DNA of 64,000 nt from Collinsella sp. AF23-4AC (GTDB taxonomy: Bacteria > Actinomycetota > Coriobacteriia > Coriobacteriales > Coriobacteriaceae). Shown here in pieces: positions 7,573 to 18,000 of this stretch. Made by a program: the position numbers and the translations under genes. Position 1 is the first letter of the stretch. Each line of letters starts with the position of its first letter. Below the pieces are notes generated by a model. The model was not told the DNA's origin. It made no database searches and worked only from the letters and a program-made list of their open reading frames with translations. The DNA is taken from the NCBI RefSeq assembly GCF_003462685.1, contig NZ_QRVE01000002.1:12247-76246 (forward strand). Reading direction: 5' to 3'.

Positions 7573-9999
7573 ATGAATAAGATCTTCGACAACAAGCAGG
7601 AGTTTTCCGAGCTCTATCGCGATGCCGTCATGAGCATTAGCGGCAAGAGCGTCGAGGCCGCCAGTGACCTCGACCGCTTTAACGCCCTAGCCAAGCTCGT
7701 GGCCGAGAAGGCGCGCACCGTTGCCACCAAGAGTGACGCCCGCGTCACCGCCGAGGGCAAGAAGCGCGTGTACTACTTCTCGATCGAGTTTTTGATCGGT
7801 CGCCTGCTCGACAACTACCTGCTCAACTTTGGCGTGCGCGACATGGTCGCCGAGGCGCTCGACGACATGGGCTTCGACCTGTCCGTCATCGAGAAGCAGG
7901 AGCCCGATCCGGCCCTGGGCAACGGCGGCCTGGGCCGTCTGGCCGCATGCTTCTTGGATTCCATGGCAGCCGAGGGCATCGCCGGCTATGGCAACGGCAT
8001 GCGCTACCGCTACGGCCTCTTTAAGCAGGAGATCGTTAACGGCAGCCAGGTCGAGACCACCGACGAGTGGCTCACCCATGGCTATCCCTGGGAGGTCCGC
8101 CGTCAGGACAAGGCCGTGACCATTAAGTTTGGTGGCCATGTTGAGGGCTTTGAGGAGAACGGCCGCACGTTCTACCGCACGGTGGACACGCAGGACATCC
8201 TGGCTGTCCCTTATGACATCCCCGTCGTGGGCTATGCCGGCGAGACCGTCAACAAGCTGCGCGTCTGGGCCGCCGAGCCGGTCGAGGAGCACTTTGATCT
8301 GGAGGCCTTCAACCGCGGCGACTATGCTCTGGCCGATGCCGAGCGCGCTGAGGCCGAGGCCATCAGCGCCATCCTCTACCCCAACGACGCCGGCGAGCAC
8401 GGCCGTCTGCTTCGCCTGAAGCAGGAGTACCTGTTTGTTTCGGCCGGTATCTACAGCCTGCTCGACACCTTTGAGAAGGAGCACGGCGCGAACTGGGAGC
8501 TGCTGCCGCAGTTTGTGGCCATCCACACCAACGATACCCACCCCGCCATGTGCGGCCCCGAGCTCATGCGTATCCTCATCGACGAGAAGAAGCTCGAGTG
8601 GGATGACGCCTGGAACATCGTGACGCAGGTCGTGAGCTACACCAACCACACCATCCTGCCCGAGGCCTTGGAGAAGTGGCCTATCGGCACGTTCTCCAAG
8701 CTCCTCCCCCGCGTGTACCAGATCATCGACGAGATCAGCCGTCGTTGGCACGAGTCGTTCGACACCACGAAGGAGGGCTGGCAGGAGCGTCTGCGCCAGA
8801 CCGCCATCCTGTGGGACGGCGAGATTCGCATGGCCAACCTGTCTGTGATCTGCAGCCACAGCGTCAACGGCGTGGCCAAGATCCATTCCGACATCATCAA
8901 GAACATCGTGCTCAAGGACTTCTATGCCCTGACGCCCGAGAAGTTCAACAACAAGACCAACGGCATCTCGCACCGTCGCTTCTTTGCCGAGGCCAACCCC
9001 ACCTACGCCAAGCTCGTGACCGAGACCATTGGCGATGGCTGGCTCAAAGACGCCTTTGAGCTTGAGAAACTCAAGGAGTTTAAGGACGACACCGAGTTCC
9101 TGAAGGCCGTGGGTGCCTCCAAGCGCGCCAACAAGGAGCGTCTGGCCGCCTACGTCAAGGCCGAGACCGGTCTGGTTATCGACCCCAACACCGTCTTCGA
9201 TGTCCAGGTAAAGCGCTTCCACGCCTATAAGCGCCAGCTCATGAACATAATGAAGGTGATGGACATCTACAACCGTCGCATCGCCGATCCTAACTTCCAC
9301 GTGACGCCGACGACCTTCATCTTTAGCGGCAAGGCGGCCTCGAGCTACACCTTTGCCAAGGAGACCATCCGCCTCATTAACTCCGTGGCCGATGTCATCA
9401 ACAACGACGCCCGCGTCAACGAGGTCATGAAGGTCTGCTTTATCCCCAACTTCCGCGTGAGCAACGCCCAGCTCATCTACCCTGCCGCCGAGATCTCGGA
9501 GCAGATCTCCACGGCCGGCAAGGAGGCCTCGGGCACGTCCAACATGAAGCTCATGATGAACGGCGCCATTACGCTGGGCACCCTCGACGGCGCCAACATC
9601 GAGATCGCCGACCTGGCCGGCCGCGAGAACGAGGCCATCTTTGGCCTGACCGCTCCCGAGGTCGAGCAGCTCTGGGCATCCAACAGCTACTTTGCGTGGG
9701 ATACCCTCAACGGCGACCGCGAGCGTCTGGGCCGCGTTATGGACGAGCTCAAGGACAACACCTTTGCGGGTCTTTCGGGCAACTTCGAGAGCATCTACAA
9801 CGAGCTCATGAACAACAACGACCCCGATCTGGTCATGGCAGACTTCCGCAGCTACGTCGACGCCTGGGAGAAGCTCACGAACAGCTACGGCGACCAGGAG
9901 ACCTGGAACCGCAAGGCCCTGCTCAACACCGCCTCCTCCGGCTGGTTCTCGAGCGACCGCACCATTCGCGAGTACCGCGACGAGATCTGGCACGCGTAA
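7573..9999 (+). CDS. glgP: Glycogen/maltodextrin phosphorylase
   Basis: The 808-residue enzyme is a GT35 alpha-glucan phosphorylase, which releases glucose-1-phosphate from chain ends using phosphate and pyridoxal phosphate. Diagnostic segments are YFSIEFLIGRLLDNYL, ALGNGGLGRLAACFLDS, HTNDTHPAM, and the cofactor site EASGTSNMKLMMNGA with the Schiff-base lysine at K659. The length is normal for the family. Unlike GlgB and GlgA, it has no basic tail. It starts 93 bases after glgB and has a strong AAGGAA site that may be partly sequestered in a hairpin. It is probably co-transcribed with glgC. Confidence 0.97.
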   Translation: MNKIFDNKQEFSELYRDAVMSISGKSVEAASDLDRFNALAKLVAEKARTVATKSDARVTAEGKKRVYYFSIEFLIGRLLDNYLLNFGVRDMVAEALDDMGFDLSVIEKQEPDPALGNGGLGRLAACFLDSMAAEGIAGYGNGMRYRYGLFKQEIVNGSQVETTDEWLTHGYPWEVRRQDKAVTIKFGGHVEGFEENGRTFYRTVDTQDILAVPYDIPVVGYAGETVNKLRVWAAEPVEEHFDLEAFNRGDYALADAERAEAEAISAILYPNDAGEHGRLLRLKQEYLFVSAGIYSLLDTFEKEHGANWELLPQFVAIHTNDTHPAMCGPELMRILIDEKKLEWDDAWNIVTQVVSYTNHTILPEALEKWPIGTFSKLLPRVYQIIDEISRRWHESFDTTKEGWQERLRQTAILWDGEIRMANLSVICSHSVNGVAKIHSDIIKNIVLKDFYALTPEKFNNKTNGISHRRFFAEANPTYAKLVTETIGDGWLKDAFELEKLKEFKDDTEFLKAVGASKRANKERLAAYVKAETGLVIDPNTVFDVQVKRFHAYKRQLMNIMKVMDIYNRRIADPNFHVTPTTFIFSGKAASSYTFAKETIRLINSVADVINNDARVNEVMKVCFIPNFRVSNAQLIYPAAEISEQISTAGKEASGTSNMKLMMNGAITLGTLDGANIEIADLAGRENEAIFGLTAPEVEQLWASNSYFAWDTLNGDRERLGRVMDELKDNTFAGLSGNFESIYNELMNNNDPDLVMADFRSYVDAWEKLTNSYGDQETWNRKALLNTASSGWFSSDRTIREYRDEIWHA

Positions 10000-10034
10000 A
10001 GGCGCGCGAGCTCCCTTTGCCGTACGGCATTACT

Positions 10035-10065
10035 CGACGGGCGTGACAGAGCGCCGCGCCCGTCG
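10035..10065 (+). other. Intergenic hairpin between glgP and glgC
   Basis: CGACGGGCG and CGCCCGTCG form a perfect nine-pair stem with a 13-base loop. There is no T run, so it looks more like an mRNA-processing or partial-attenuation element than a full terminator. Confidence 0.4.
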
Positions 10066-10104
10066 CTAATGGGTTAGGAACATCGATGACAGAAGGAGAA
10101 ATCG

Positions 10105-11253
10105 ATGAGTAAGAAAGAATGCATCGCGATGCTCCTCGCAGGAGGACAGGGCAGCCGATTGGGGGCACTCACCCAAAAGATCGCTAAGCCGGCGGTTAGC
10201 TTTGGTGGCAAGTTCCGCATTATCGACTTTTCGCTGTCCAACTGCTCCAACTCGGGCATCGACACGGTGGGCGTTCTGACGCAGTACCGTCCCTACCTGC
10301 TGCATGCCTACGTGGGATCCGGCGAGGCGTGGGATCTGGACAGCCGCGACGGCGGCGTGTCGATCCTGCCGCCGTACGAGACGCAGACCGGCGGCGCCTG
10401 GTATGCGGGCACGGCCGACGCCATTACGCAGAACCTCGACTACATCAAGGCCAACGACCCCAAGTACGTCCTGATTCTTTCGGGCGATCACCTGTATCGC
10501 ATGGACTACCGCAAGATGCTCAAGACGCACATTGAGAACAACGCCGACCTCACGGTGAGCGTTATGCCCGTGCCGTGGGAGGAGGCCAGCCGCTTTGGCA
10601 TCCTGACCACCGACCCCGAGGACGGCCGCATCACCAAGTTCACCGAGAAGCCCGAGAAGCCCGATTCGAACCTCGCGTCCATGGGCATCTACATCTTCTC
10701 GGCCGACGTGCTGATCGAGGCGCTCGAGGAGGACGCTCTGGACCAGCGCTCGAGCCACGACTTTGGCAAGGACATCATCCCCAAGCTGCTCGGTGAGAAC
10801 AAGCGCCTGTACAGCTACGAGTTCCACGGCTTCTGGAAGGACGTCGGCACCATCGCCAGCTTCCATGAGACCTCGATGGACCTGCTGGGTAACAACCCCG
10901 AGTTCGATCTGTTCGACAAGAACTTCCCCATCATGTCCAACATCACCACGCGTCCGCCGCACTACATTGGCCCGGACGGCCGCCTAGACGACTGCCTGGT
11001 CTCCAATGGCTGCAAGATCTACGGCACCGCTCGCCACTCGATCCTTTCGACCGATGTCATCATCGAGGAGCGCGCCGTGGTCGAGGACTCCGTGCTACTG
11101 CCGGGCGCGCACGTTAAGAGCGGCGCGCACATCTGCCGCGCTATTTTGGGCGAGAACTCCACGGTCGAAGAGGGCGTGAAGCTCGGCTCTGTCGATACCA
11201 CCAAGGATACGGCCGTCGTTGGAAATGACGTCGTTATCGGGAAGGGGGAATGA
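10105..11253 (+). CDS. glgC: Glucose-1-phosphate adenylyltransferase, catalytic subunit
   Basis: The 382-residue protein makes ADP-glucose from ATP and glucose-1-phosphate. It has the nucleotidyltransferase signature [14 protein letters not shown], the [15 protein letters not shown] segment, the catalytic motif [11 protein letters not shown] and the sugar-phosphate site [10 protein letters not shown], and ends in left-handed beta-helix repeats. A GAAGGAG site precedes the ATG. In Bacillus and relatives GlgC works with the non-catalytic partner GlgD, whose gene begins four bases after this stop, so a GlgC-GlgD complex is expected. Confidence 0.97.
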   Translation: MSKKECIAMLLAGGQGSRLGALTQKIAKPAVSFGGKFRIIDFSLSNCSNSGIDTVGVLTQYRPYLLHAYVGSGEAWDLDSRDGGVSILPPYETQTGGAWYAGTADAITQNLDYIKANDPKYVLILSGDHLYRMDYRKMLKTHIENNADLTVSVMPVPWEEASRFGILTTDPEDGRITKFTEKPEKPDSNLASMGIYIFSADVLIEALEEDALDQRSSHDFGKDIIPKLLGENKRLYSYEFHGFWKDVGTIASFHETSMDLLGNNPEFDLFDKNFPIMSNITTRPPHYIGPDGRLDDCLVSNGCKIYGTARHSILSTDVIIEERAVVEDSVLLPGAHVKSGAHICRAILGENSTVEEGVKLGSVDTTKDTAVVGNDVVIGKGE

Positions 11254-11257
11254 TCCG

Positions 11258-12385
11258 ATGATCAATCGCAAGGCCATCGGTTATATCACCGCTAACTACT
11301 CTTCGTCCTACGGCAGTGTCCTGCTCAAGGACCGCCCCATCGCGTCCGTTCCGTTTTTGGGCCGCTACCGCCTGATCGACTTTCCGCTGTCCAACATGAT
11401 GAATGCCGGCATCAAGACCGTTGGAGTCGTCATGCCGGGTAACTACCGCTCGCTGATCGACCACGTGGGCTCGGGCAAGGACTGGGGCCTGGACCGCAAG
11501 AAGGGCGGCCTGTTCATGGTCCCCGGCAACGCGTATGGCACCACCAAGGGCGGCATGCGCTTCCTGCTGCGCGACATCATCTCCAACAAGACACTGTTCC
11601 AGCGCTCGCAGAAGCCCTATGTTGTGATGATGGGCACCAACATCATCTTTAACATGGACCTCAACACCATCATCGAGGCGCACGAGAACTCTGGCGCCCA
11701 GATGACCGTGGTGTACTGCAAGGCCACGCGCAATGTTGATGACGAGACCAAGCTCGAGATTAACGAGAACGGCCGCCTGACGGGCGTGAGCGCCGGCGTC
11801 GTGTACGGCGACAACGCCTCTATGGACTGCTGCATCGTCAACCGCGAGACGCTGCTCGAGATCATCGACCACTACCAGGCCGCCGACTATCTGGACCTGC
11901 TAGAGGCACTCCAGGGCGACTTTGGCAACATCGACGTGTGCAGCTACGAGTACAAGGGCGAGGTCGTGGGCGTGTTTAGCGAGAAGTCGCTGTATCGCCG
12001 CAGCATGGACCTGCTCGACCAGACAGTAGCCGACCAGCTCTTCGATCCCGAGCGCCCGATTCTGACCAAGGCCCACGACGTGCCGCCTTCGCGCTATGCG
12101 ACCGGCAGCCACGCGTGCAACTCGATCATCTCGGCCGGCTGCATCATCAAGGGCACCGTGCGCAACTCGATCCTGTCGCGCGGCGTCGTGGTCGAGGAGG
12201 GCGCTTCGGTGACCAACTCGATCATCAACCAGAGCTGCATCATCAAGAGCGGCGCCCGCGTTGAGAACGCCATTCTAGACAAGAACAACGTGGTTCCCAC
12301 CAACACCGAGCTTCGCGGCACGCCCGAGAACATCCTGGTGCTGGGCAAGGCTCCGTTAACTTCCGACACCACCATCGTACGTTAA
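11258..12385 (+). CDS. glgD: ADP-glucose pyrophosphorylase regulatory subunit GlgD
   Basis: A 375-residue GlgC-like protein whose N-terminus, YITANYSSSYGSVLLKDRP, lacks the GGxGxR nucleotide signature of GlgC. This is typical of GlgD, which modulates GlgC rather than catalysing. FLGRYRLIDFPLSNMMNAGI and the C-terminal beta-helix repeats are conserved. The start at 11258 follows a GAAGGGGGAA site inside the end of glgC. A hairpin follows the gene. Confidence 0.95.
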   Translation: MINRKAIGYITANYSSSYGSVLLKDRPIASVPFLGRYRLIDFPLSNMMNAGIKTVGVVMPGNYRSLIDHVGSGKDWGLDRKKGGLFMVPGNAYGTTKGGMRFLLRDIISNKTLFQRSQKPYVVMMGTNIIFNMDLNTIIEAHENSGAQMTVVYCKATRNVDDETKLEINENGRLTGVSAGVVYGDNASMDCCIVNRETLLEIIDHYQAADYLDLLEALQGDFGNIDVCSYEYKGEVVGVFSEKSLYRRSMDLLDQTVADQLFDPERPILTKAHDVPPSRYATGSHACNSIISAGCIIKGTVRNSILSRGVVVEEGASVTNSIINQSCIIKSGARVENAILDKNNVVPTNTELRGTPENILVLGKAPLTSDTTIVR

Positions 12386-12417
12386 CGTTGGCACCGCAAC
12401 ATCGCTCGTAACATGTA

Positions 12418-12451
12418 GAATAGCCGCCCGGTTAGCGCCAGGCGGCTATTC
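12418..12451 (+). other. Intergenic hairpin between glgD and glgA
   Basis: GAATAGCCGCC and GGCGGCTATTC form a perfect 11-pair stem around a 12-base loop. No T run follows. It may partly terminate or stabilise the glgBPCD message ahead of glgA. The glgA start lies 24 bases further on. Confidence 0.5.
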
Positions 12452-12475
12452 TCGAATTGCAACATGGGAGACAAT

Positions 12476-14806
12476 ATGGCAGATTCCAGCAAAAAGATGC
12501 AGATCGTGTTTGCCTCGGCCGAGTGCGCACCGTTTGTAAAGACCGGTGGCCTGGGCGACGTGGCGGGCTCGCTGCCCGCGGCGCTTGTGCGCGCCGGCGC
12601 CGAGGTCATCGTCATGGTGCCCAAGTACGCCACCATCAAGGACGAGTACAAGGCGCAGATGGAGCACTTCTCCGACTTTTACGTGAGCCTGGGCTGGCGC
12701 AACGAGTACTGCGGTCTCGAGAAGCTCGAGCACGACGGCGTCACCTATATGTTCATCGACAACGAGCGCTACTTTGCGCGCGACTATCCGTACGGCTTCT
12801 TTGATGACGGCGAGCGCTTTGCGTTCTTCTCCAAGGCCATCACCGAGAGTCTGCAGCACCTGCCGGCCGGTTTTGAGTGCGACATCCTGCACTGCAACGA
12901 CTGGCAGACGGCGCTGGCGCCAGTGTTCTTGCGCGAGTTCTACCAGGGCCTGCCGCTGTACGACCGCGTCAAGACCGTGTTCTCGATCCACAACGTGGCG
13001 TTCCAGGGCCAGTTTAGCGACACCGTGATGGAGGACATCCTGGGCGTAGCGCATATTCCGGCGGCCGCCTCGCAGCTGCGTTGCGACGCCTGCAGCATCA
13101 ACTACATGCTGGGCGCGCTGCGCTATGCCGATGCCATCACCACGGTGAGCCCCACCTATGCCAACGAGATCCAGACGCCCGAATTTGGCGAGGGCCTGGA
13201 CAGCGTTCTGCGCGAGCGTTCGTACGCGCTGCAGGGCATCCTCAACGGCATTGACGTGGCGGGCTTTGACCCGGCGACCGACAAGCGCATTGCCGCCAAC
13301 TACACGGTCGAAGACCGTTCCGGCAAGGCCGTGTGCAAGGCCAAACTGCAGGAAGAGCTGGGGCTCGAGGTGCGCGACGACCGTCCGCTCATGGTCATGG
13401 TCACGCGCCTGACGCGCCAGAAGGGCATGGACCTGGTCATGTACGCGCTCGACCGCATTTTGGCCGGCGGCGTGCAGGTGGCCGTGTTGGGCACCGGCGA
13501 CCGCGACTACGAGGACGGCCTGCGCTACTTCCAGGACAAGTACCCCGGCACCATGGCCGCGCGCATCGAGTTCGATCCTGCGCTGTCGCAGCGCATGTAC
13601 GCCGCCGCCGACATGTTCCTGATGCCTTCGAAGTTTGAGCCCTGCGGCCTGTCGCAGATCATCGCCATGCGTTACGGCACGCTGCCCATCGTGCGCGAGA
13701 CCGGTGGCCTGAAGGACACCGTGCAGCCGTACAACGAGTTTACCGGCGAGGGCACGGGCTTCTCGTTTAGCAACTTTAACGGTGACGAGATGGGCGACGC
13801 CGTGTTCCGCGCGGCGCGTCTGTTCTGGGATAACCGCGAGGCCTGGAACCAGCTGGTCACGCAGGCCATGAGCCAGGACTTTAGCTGGACGCGCTCGGCC
13901 GATAAGTATCTGGACCTGTACTTCTTTATGCATCCGGAGATCGTGAGGCCGGCGGCTGTTGTCGACGAACCTGAGGCTGTTGCTGAGCCGGTGGCCGCTG
14001 AGGAGCCCAAGGCCGAGGAGAAGCCGGTTGAGGCTGAGCCCGCAAAGGCCAAGCCTGAGGTGAAGGCTGAGGTTGCTCCTGAGGCAGAGGCCGAGGTCAA
14101 GCCCGCCGCAAAGCCCGCAGCTAAGAAGACCACGGCCCGTAAGACGACCGCCAAGAAGGCTACGACGACCAAGGCTGCCGCGACTAAAACCACGGCTGCC
14201 AAGGCAGCGACCACGCGCAAACGCACGACCGCCGCTGCCAAGAAGGCCGCCGAGGCCGAGGCTGCTCCCGAGGTAAAGGCCGAGGTCGCTGAGGCCAAGC
14301 CGGCCGCCAAGGCTCCGGCAAAGACCGCTGCCAAGAAGACGACCACGACCGCCAAGAAGGCAACAGCTGCCAAGAAAACCACGGCAACGAAGTCGACGGC
14401 CGCCAAGGCTACTGCGACCAAGGCCGCTCCGAAGGCTGCCGCAAAGCCCGCTGTCAAGGTCGAGGAAACCCCCGCCGAGCCCAAGGCCGAGGTAACTGTC
14501 GAGACAAAGCCGGCCGCCAAGACCACCACGCGCAAGCGCACCACGACGACGACCAAAAAGACCACGACTAAGGCCGCAGCTACCAAGGCAGAGGCTAAGT
14601 CCGCTGCTGCCAAAGTGGAGCCCAAGGATGAGGTAAAGGCCAAGCCGGCGCCGAAGACCGCTGAGGTCAAGGCCGCCCCGAAGGCAGAGACTAAGCCCGA
14701 GCCTGCCAAGGAGACTCCGGTCTCCCCCGCCGCTCAGGCCGAGGAAAAGGCTCCAACCAAGAAGACGTCCGTCCGCAAGGCAACGGCCACCCGCAAGCGC
14801 CGCTAG
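12476..14806 (+). CDS. glgA: Glycogen synthase with ~285-residue lysine/alanine/proline-rich extension
   Basis: GlgA (GT5) adds glucose from ADP-glucose to the non-reducing end of glycogen. The catalytic part (about residues 1-490) has the ADP-glucose-binding KTGGLGDV motif near the N-terminus, HCNDWQTAL, VTRLTRQKGMDL and the C-terminal EPCGLSQIIAMRYGT segment. Ordinary GlgA ends near residue 480. Here about 285 further residues follow: first an E/A/P-rich linker, then long K/A/T/P tracts like bacterial histone-H1 proteins. The frame stays open and uses native codons, so this is a real extension, not a frameshift. The ATG at 12476 is chosen because GGGAG lies five bases before it. Confidence 0.95.
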   Translation: MADSSKKMQIVFASAECAPFVKTGGLGDVAGSLPAALVRAGAEVIVMVPKYATIKDEYKAQMEHFSDFYVSLGWRNEYCGLEKLEHDGVTYMFIDNERYFARDYPYGFFDDGERFAFFSKAITESLQHLPAGFECDILHCNDWQTALAPVFLREFYQGLPLYDRVKTVFSIHNVAFQGQFSDTVMEDILGVAHIPAAASQLRCDACSINYMLGALRYADAITTVSPTYANEIQTPEFGEGLDSVLRERSYALQGILNGIDVAGFDPATDKRIAANYTVEDRSGKAVCKAKLQEELGLEVRDDRPLMVMVTRLTRQKGMDLVMYALDRILAGGVQVAVLGTGDRDYEDGLRYFQDKYPGTMAARIEFDPALSQRMYAAADMFLMPSKFEPCGLSQIIAMRYGTLPIVRETGGLKDTVQPYNEFTGEGTGFSFSNFNGDEMGDAVFRAARLFWDNREAWNQLVTQAMSQDFSWTRSADKYLDLYFFMHPEIVRPAAVVDEPEAVAEPVAAEEPKAEEKPVEAEPAKAKPEVKAEVAPEAEAEVKPAAKPAAKKTTARKTTAKKATTTKAAATKTTAAKAATTRKRTTAAAKKAAEAEAAPEVKAEVAEAKPAAKAPAKTAAKKTTTTAKKATAAKKTTATKSTAAKATATKAAPKAAAKPAVKVEETPAEPKAEVTVETKPAAKTTTRKRTTTTTKKTTTKAAATKAEAKSAAAKVEPKDEVKAKPAPKTAEVKAAPKAETKPEPAKETPVSPAAQAEEKAPTKKTSVRKATATRKRR
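13945..14803 (+). repeat. Low-complexity coding repeat (Lys/Ala/Thr/Pro) in glgA
   Basis: This part of glgA is made of short, irregular repetitions of codons for AKKTT, AKKAT, KPAAK and similar units. It is imperfect at the DNA level, so it is not a simple tandem array, but slippage during replication could change its length between strains. A shorter stretch of the same character ends glgB (7270-7479). Confidence 0.85.
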
Positions 14807-14842
14807 CCCACAGACGATTCAAAACCTAATCAAACCCTATGT

Positions 14843-14873
14843 AAGGGGCGCTCCAACCGGGCGCCCCTTCTCT
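14843..14873 (+). terminator. Terminator after glgA
   Basis: AAGGGGCGC and GCGCCCCTT form a perfect nine-pair stem with a short loop, followed by TCTCT. It separates the glycogen genes from the GH13-GH77 gene. Confidence 0.8.
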
Positions 14874-14883
14874 GTAGGTAGTT

Positions 14884-14898
14884 GGTAAAACGATTTTC
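14884..14898. promoter_or_regulatory. LacI-family-type operator upstream of the GH13-GH77 gene
   Basis: GGTAAAACGATTTTC matches the half-site and CG centre of the palindrome at 4927-4941. It lies about 125 bases before the start of the GH13-GH77 gene, which suggests shared sugar-responsive control of both ends of the glycogen cluster. Confidence 0.45.
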
Positions 14899-15024
14899 TA
14901 GGACAACCGTTCGCCGATGGTAAACGGATGTTGTTTATACAGCCTGTGTACAACATATATACTTACATCCTGTGCGTAAAGCCCATGGCCAGCAGGCCAT
15001 GATTCTATTGAACTGGACCATACT

Positions 15025-18000
15025 ATGAGATTGATACACAACAGCCGTCTTCCGCAGTTTCGCACTCCGTTTGGCGCTGTGACCACAGGAACCACCCTTT
15101 CGCTTTCCGTGATTCTGGAGGATGCCGATCCCGCGCAGGCAACGCTTACGCTGCGCACCTGGGTCGATGAGATCGGCGAGTCTCGATATCCCATGACGCA
15201 CGAAGGCGACGGCATATTTACCGTAGAGCTTGAGTGCACCGAGCCCTGTCTCATCTGGTACAGCTTTATCTGCAATATCGAGGGCCAGCCCGAGGTTCGC
15301 CTGGGCGCACCACAGGGCCGCACCGGCGGCGAAGGCGTAACCTATGACTACGCCGAGGTGCCGTCATTCCAGGTCACCGTCTACAAGCACCGCGAAGTTC
15401 GACCCGAGTGGTACGAGCGCGGAATGGTCTACCAGATCTTCCCCGATCGCTATGCCCGCGACGAAAACTGGCGCGAGCGCACGCTGGCCGAGGTCGAAAA
15501 ACCGCGCAACGGAATCCAGCGCCGGATGGTCGAGGACTGGAACGAGCCGCCCGTTTACGAGCGCGCCGAGGACGGCTCCATCAAGACCTGGGACTTCTAC
15601 GGCGGATCGCTCAAGGGTATCCAGGAAGACCTGCCTCGCATCGCCGAGCTGGGCTTTACAGCCATCTACCTCAACCCCATTTTTGAAGCCGCGAGCAACC
15701 ACCGCTACGACACCGCCGATTACACCAAGATCGATCCGATTCTGGGCACCGAGCAGGACTTTACCGAGCTATGCGAGGCGGCCGAGAAGCTGGGCATTTC
15801 CATCATTTTGGACGGTGTGTTCAATCACACGGGCGACGATTCGATCTACTTCAACCGCTACGGCAACTACCCCGGCGTGGGCGCGTGGCAGAGCGAGGAT
15901 TCGCCGTGGCGCGATGCGTTTTATTTCCACGAGGACGGCTCATACGATTGTTGGTGGGGCGTGGGCAATATGCCCGCTATCAATGAGAGCTCCGAACTGG
16001 TACGCGAGCGGCTCCTGGGCAAGGACGGCGTCATTCGTAAATGGCTGCGCGCCGGCGCTCACGGCTGGCGCCTGGATGTGGCCGACGAGCTTTCCGATGA
16101 CTTCCTGGCCGAAATCAAGAAGGCAGTACTCGCCGAAAAGCCCGATGCTCTGTTGCTCGGCGAAGTCTGGGAAGACGCCTCCAACAAGATCAGCTATGGC
16201 CACCTGCGTCGTTACCTGCAGGGCTCCGAGCTCGACTCGGCCATGGATTACCCCTTCCGCGACATGGTCATCGGCTTTTTGATGGGCTACAAAAACGCCT
16301 ACCAAGCAGCTGAGGATATCGAGACCCTACGCGAGAACTATCCGCGTGAGGCACTGTCTTGCGCACTAAATCTGCTTTCGAGCCACGATCGTCCGCGCAT
16401 TATCTCGGTGCTCGGCGGCGGCCCTGACGAGTCGCAGCTACCCGAGTGCGAGCGCAGCAAGTGGCGCCTGGACGAAAACTCGATGGGCCTGGCCAAGAGC
16501 CGTTTTTGGCTTGCAACGCTCATGCAGATGACGTTCCCCGGCGTGCCTTCAATTTACTATGGCGACGAGTACGGCCTTGAGGGCCTGACCGATCCGGGTA
16601 ATCGCCGCACCATGCCGACCAAGGAAGACCTGCACGACTTCGATACGTTTGCAATCGTCAAGAACGCATCTGCTGTGCGCCGCGCGCTGCCGTTTATGGT
16701 TGACGGAGAGATCAAGGCCTTTGCGCTCAATGACGAGGTGCTGGCCTACAACCGTACCGGTAAAGACGGCGAGGCCGCGACGGTTATCATCAACCGCAGC
16801 CTGCGCAATTCGCACTGCGTGACGATCCCGGCGCTCGGCGAATGCGCGAGCGACGTGATCAGCGGTCACGAGTGCGAAATCCACAACGGTACCGTCACGC
16901 TCGATTTGTATCCGCTGGGGTCGTCGATCATCTATCACCACGCCGAGCAGCGTCTGCAAGAGCCGCTCGATCACGGCGCGGGCGTCGTTTGTCACATCAC
17001 CTCGGTACCGACTGACGATGGCAAACCGGGAACGATCGGTGCGCCCACGCGTCGTTTTATCGACCATCTGGCCGCCATGGGCATGCGCTACTGGCAGGTC
17101 CTGCCCGTCAACCCGACGGATTTCTTCCGCTCCCCCTATGCCGGGCCCTCGGCTTTTGCGGGCAACATCGACCTACTGCCCGAGAGCCACGAGGAGCTGG
17201 CCGCCGACTTCACCGTCTGGAAGACCCGCGGCGGCGAGGATGCCGATCCGCTGTACACCGCGTTTAAACATCGCAATGCCGATTGGCTCGAGAAGTACTG
17301 CGTCTACATGGCCGTTAAGAAGTACTTTGAGGGCGAGTCGCGCCACGATTGGCCGGCGGATGTCGCGCGCTACAACGAGCATCTGATCGACGACAAGCGC
17401 TTCCACGACGAGGCCGAGCTTCAGGCGTACATGCAGTACCGCTTTGACCTGGCTTGGTGCGAGCTCATGAACTACGCGCACAAGAAGGGCATCGAGGTTA
17501 TCGGCGATATTCCCATGTACGTGTCCGACGATTCGGCCGATGCGTGGAGCGAGCCCGAGAACTTCTGGCTGTCCGACACTGGTAAGGCGATTGAAATTTC
17601 GGGCGCGCCGCCCGACAACTTTGCGCCCGAGGGCCAGGTATGGGGCAACCCGACGTTCCGCTGGGACCACATGAAGCAGAACGGCTATGGCTGGTGGATG
17701 GATCGCTTGCGTCGTGCGTTTTCGCTCTACGACCGCGTGCGCCTGGATCACTTCCTGGGCTTCCACAGCTACTTTAGTATCCCCGCGGGCAAGGCTTGCG
17801 CCGACGGCCGCTGGCTGGCGGGACCGGGCAAGGACCTGTTCCAGACCGCCTACGACGAGCTGGGTCCGCTCAACTTTATCGCCGAGGACCTGGGCTATTT
17901 GACGCCCGGTGTTCGCGCCATGGCTTCGACCTGCGGCTTCCCCGGCATGGACGTGCTGGAGTTTAGCGACTACGACGTTCGTTGCGGCGTGCATCCCACG

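Noticed and set aside
7687..9993. Very long minus-strand open frame (768 codons) opposite glgP, and similar ones opposite glgB, metK and rsmB
   Set aside because: They mirror strongly conserved plus- or minus-strand enzymes, are rich in V/G/L/A/R from reversed G+C-rich codons, and have no recognisable domain. They are composition artefacts.
13945..14806. GlgA tail as a separate histone-like gene or a frameshifted fusion
   Set aside because: The frame is continuous with the catalytic part, no internal ribosome-binding site with ATG is seen at the boundary, and GlgB bears a similar tail, so it is treated as one protein.
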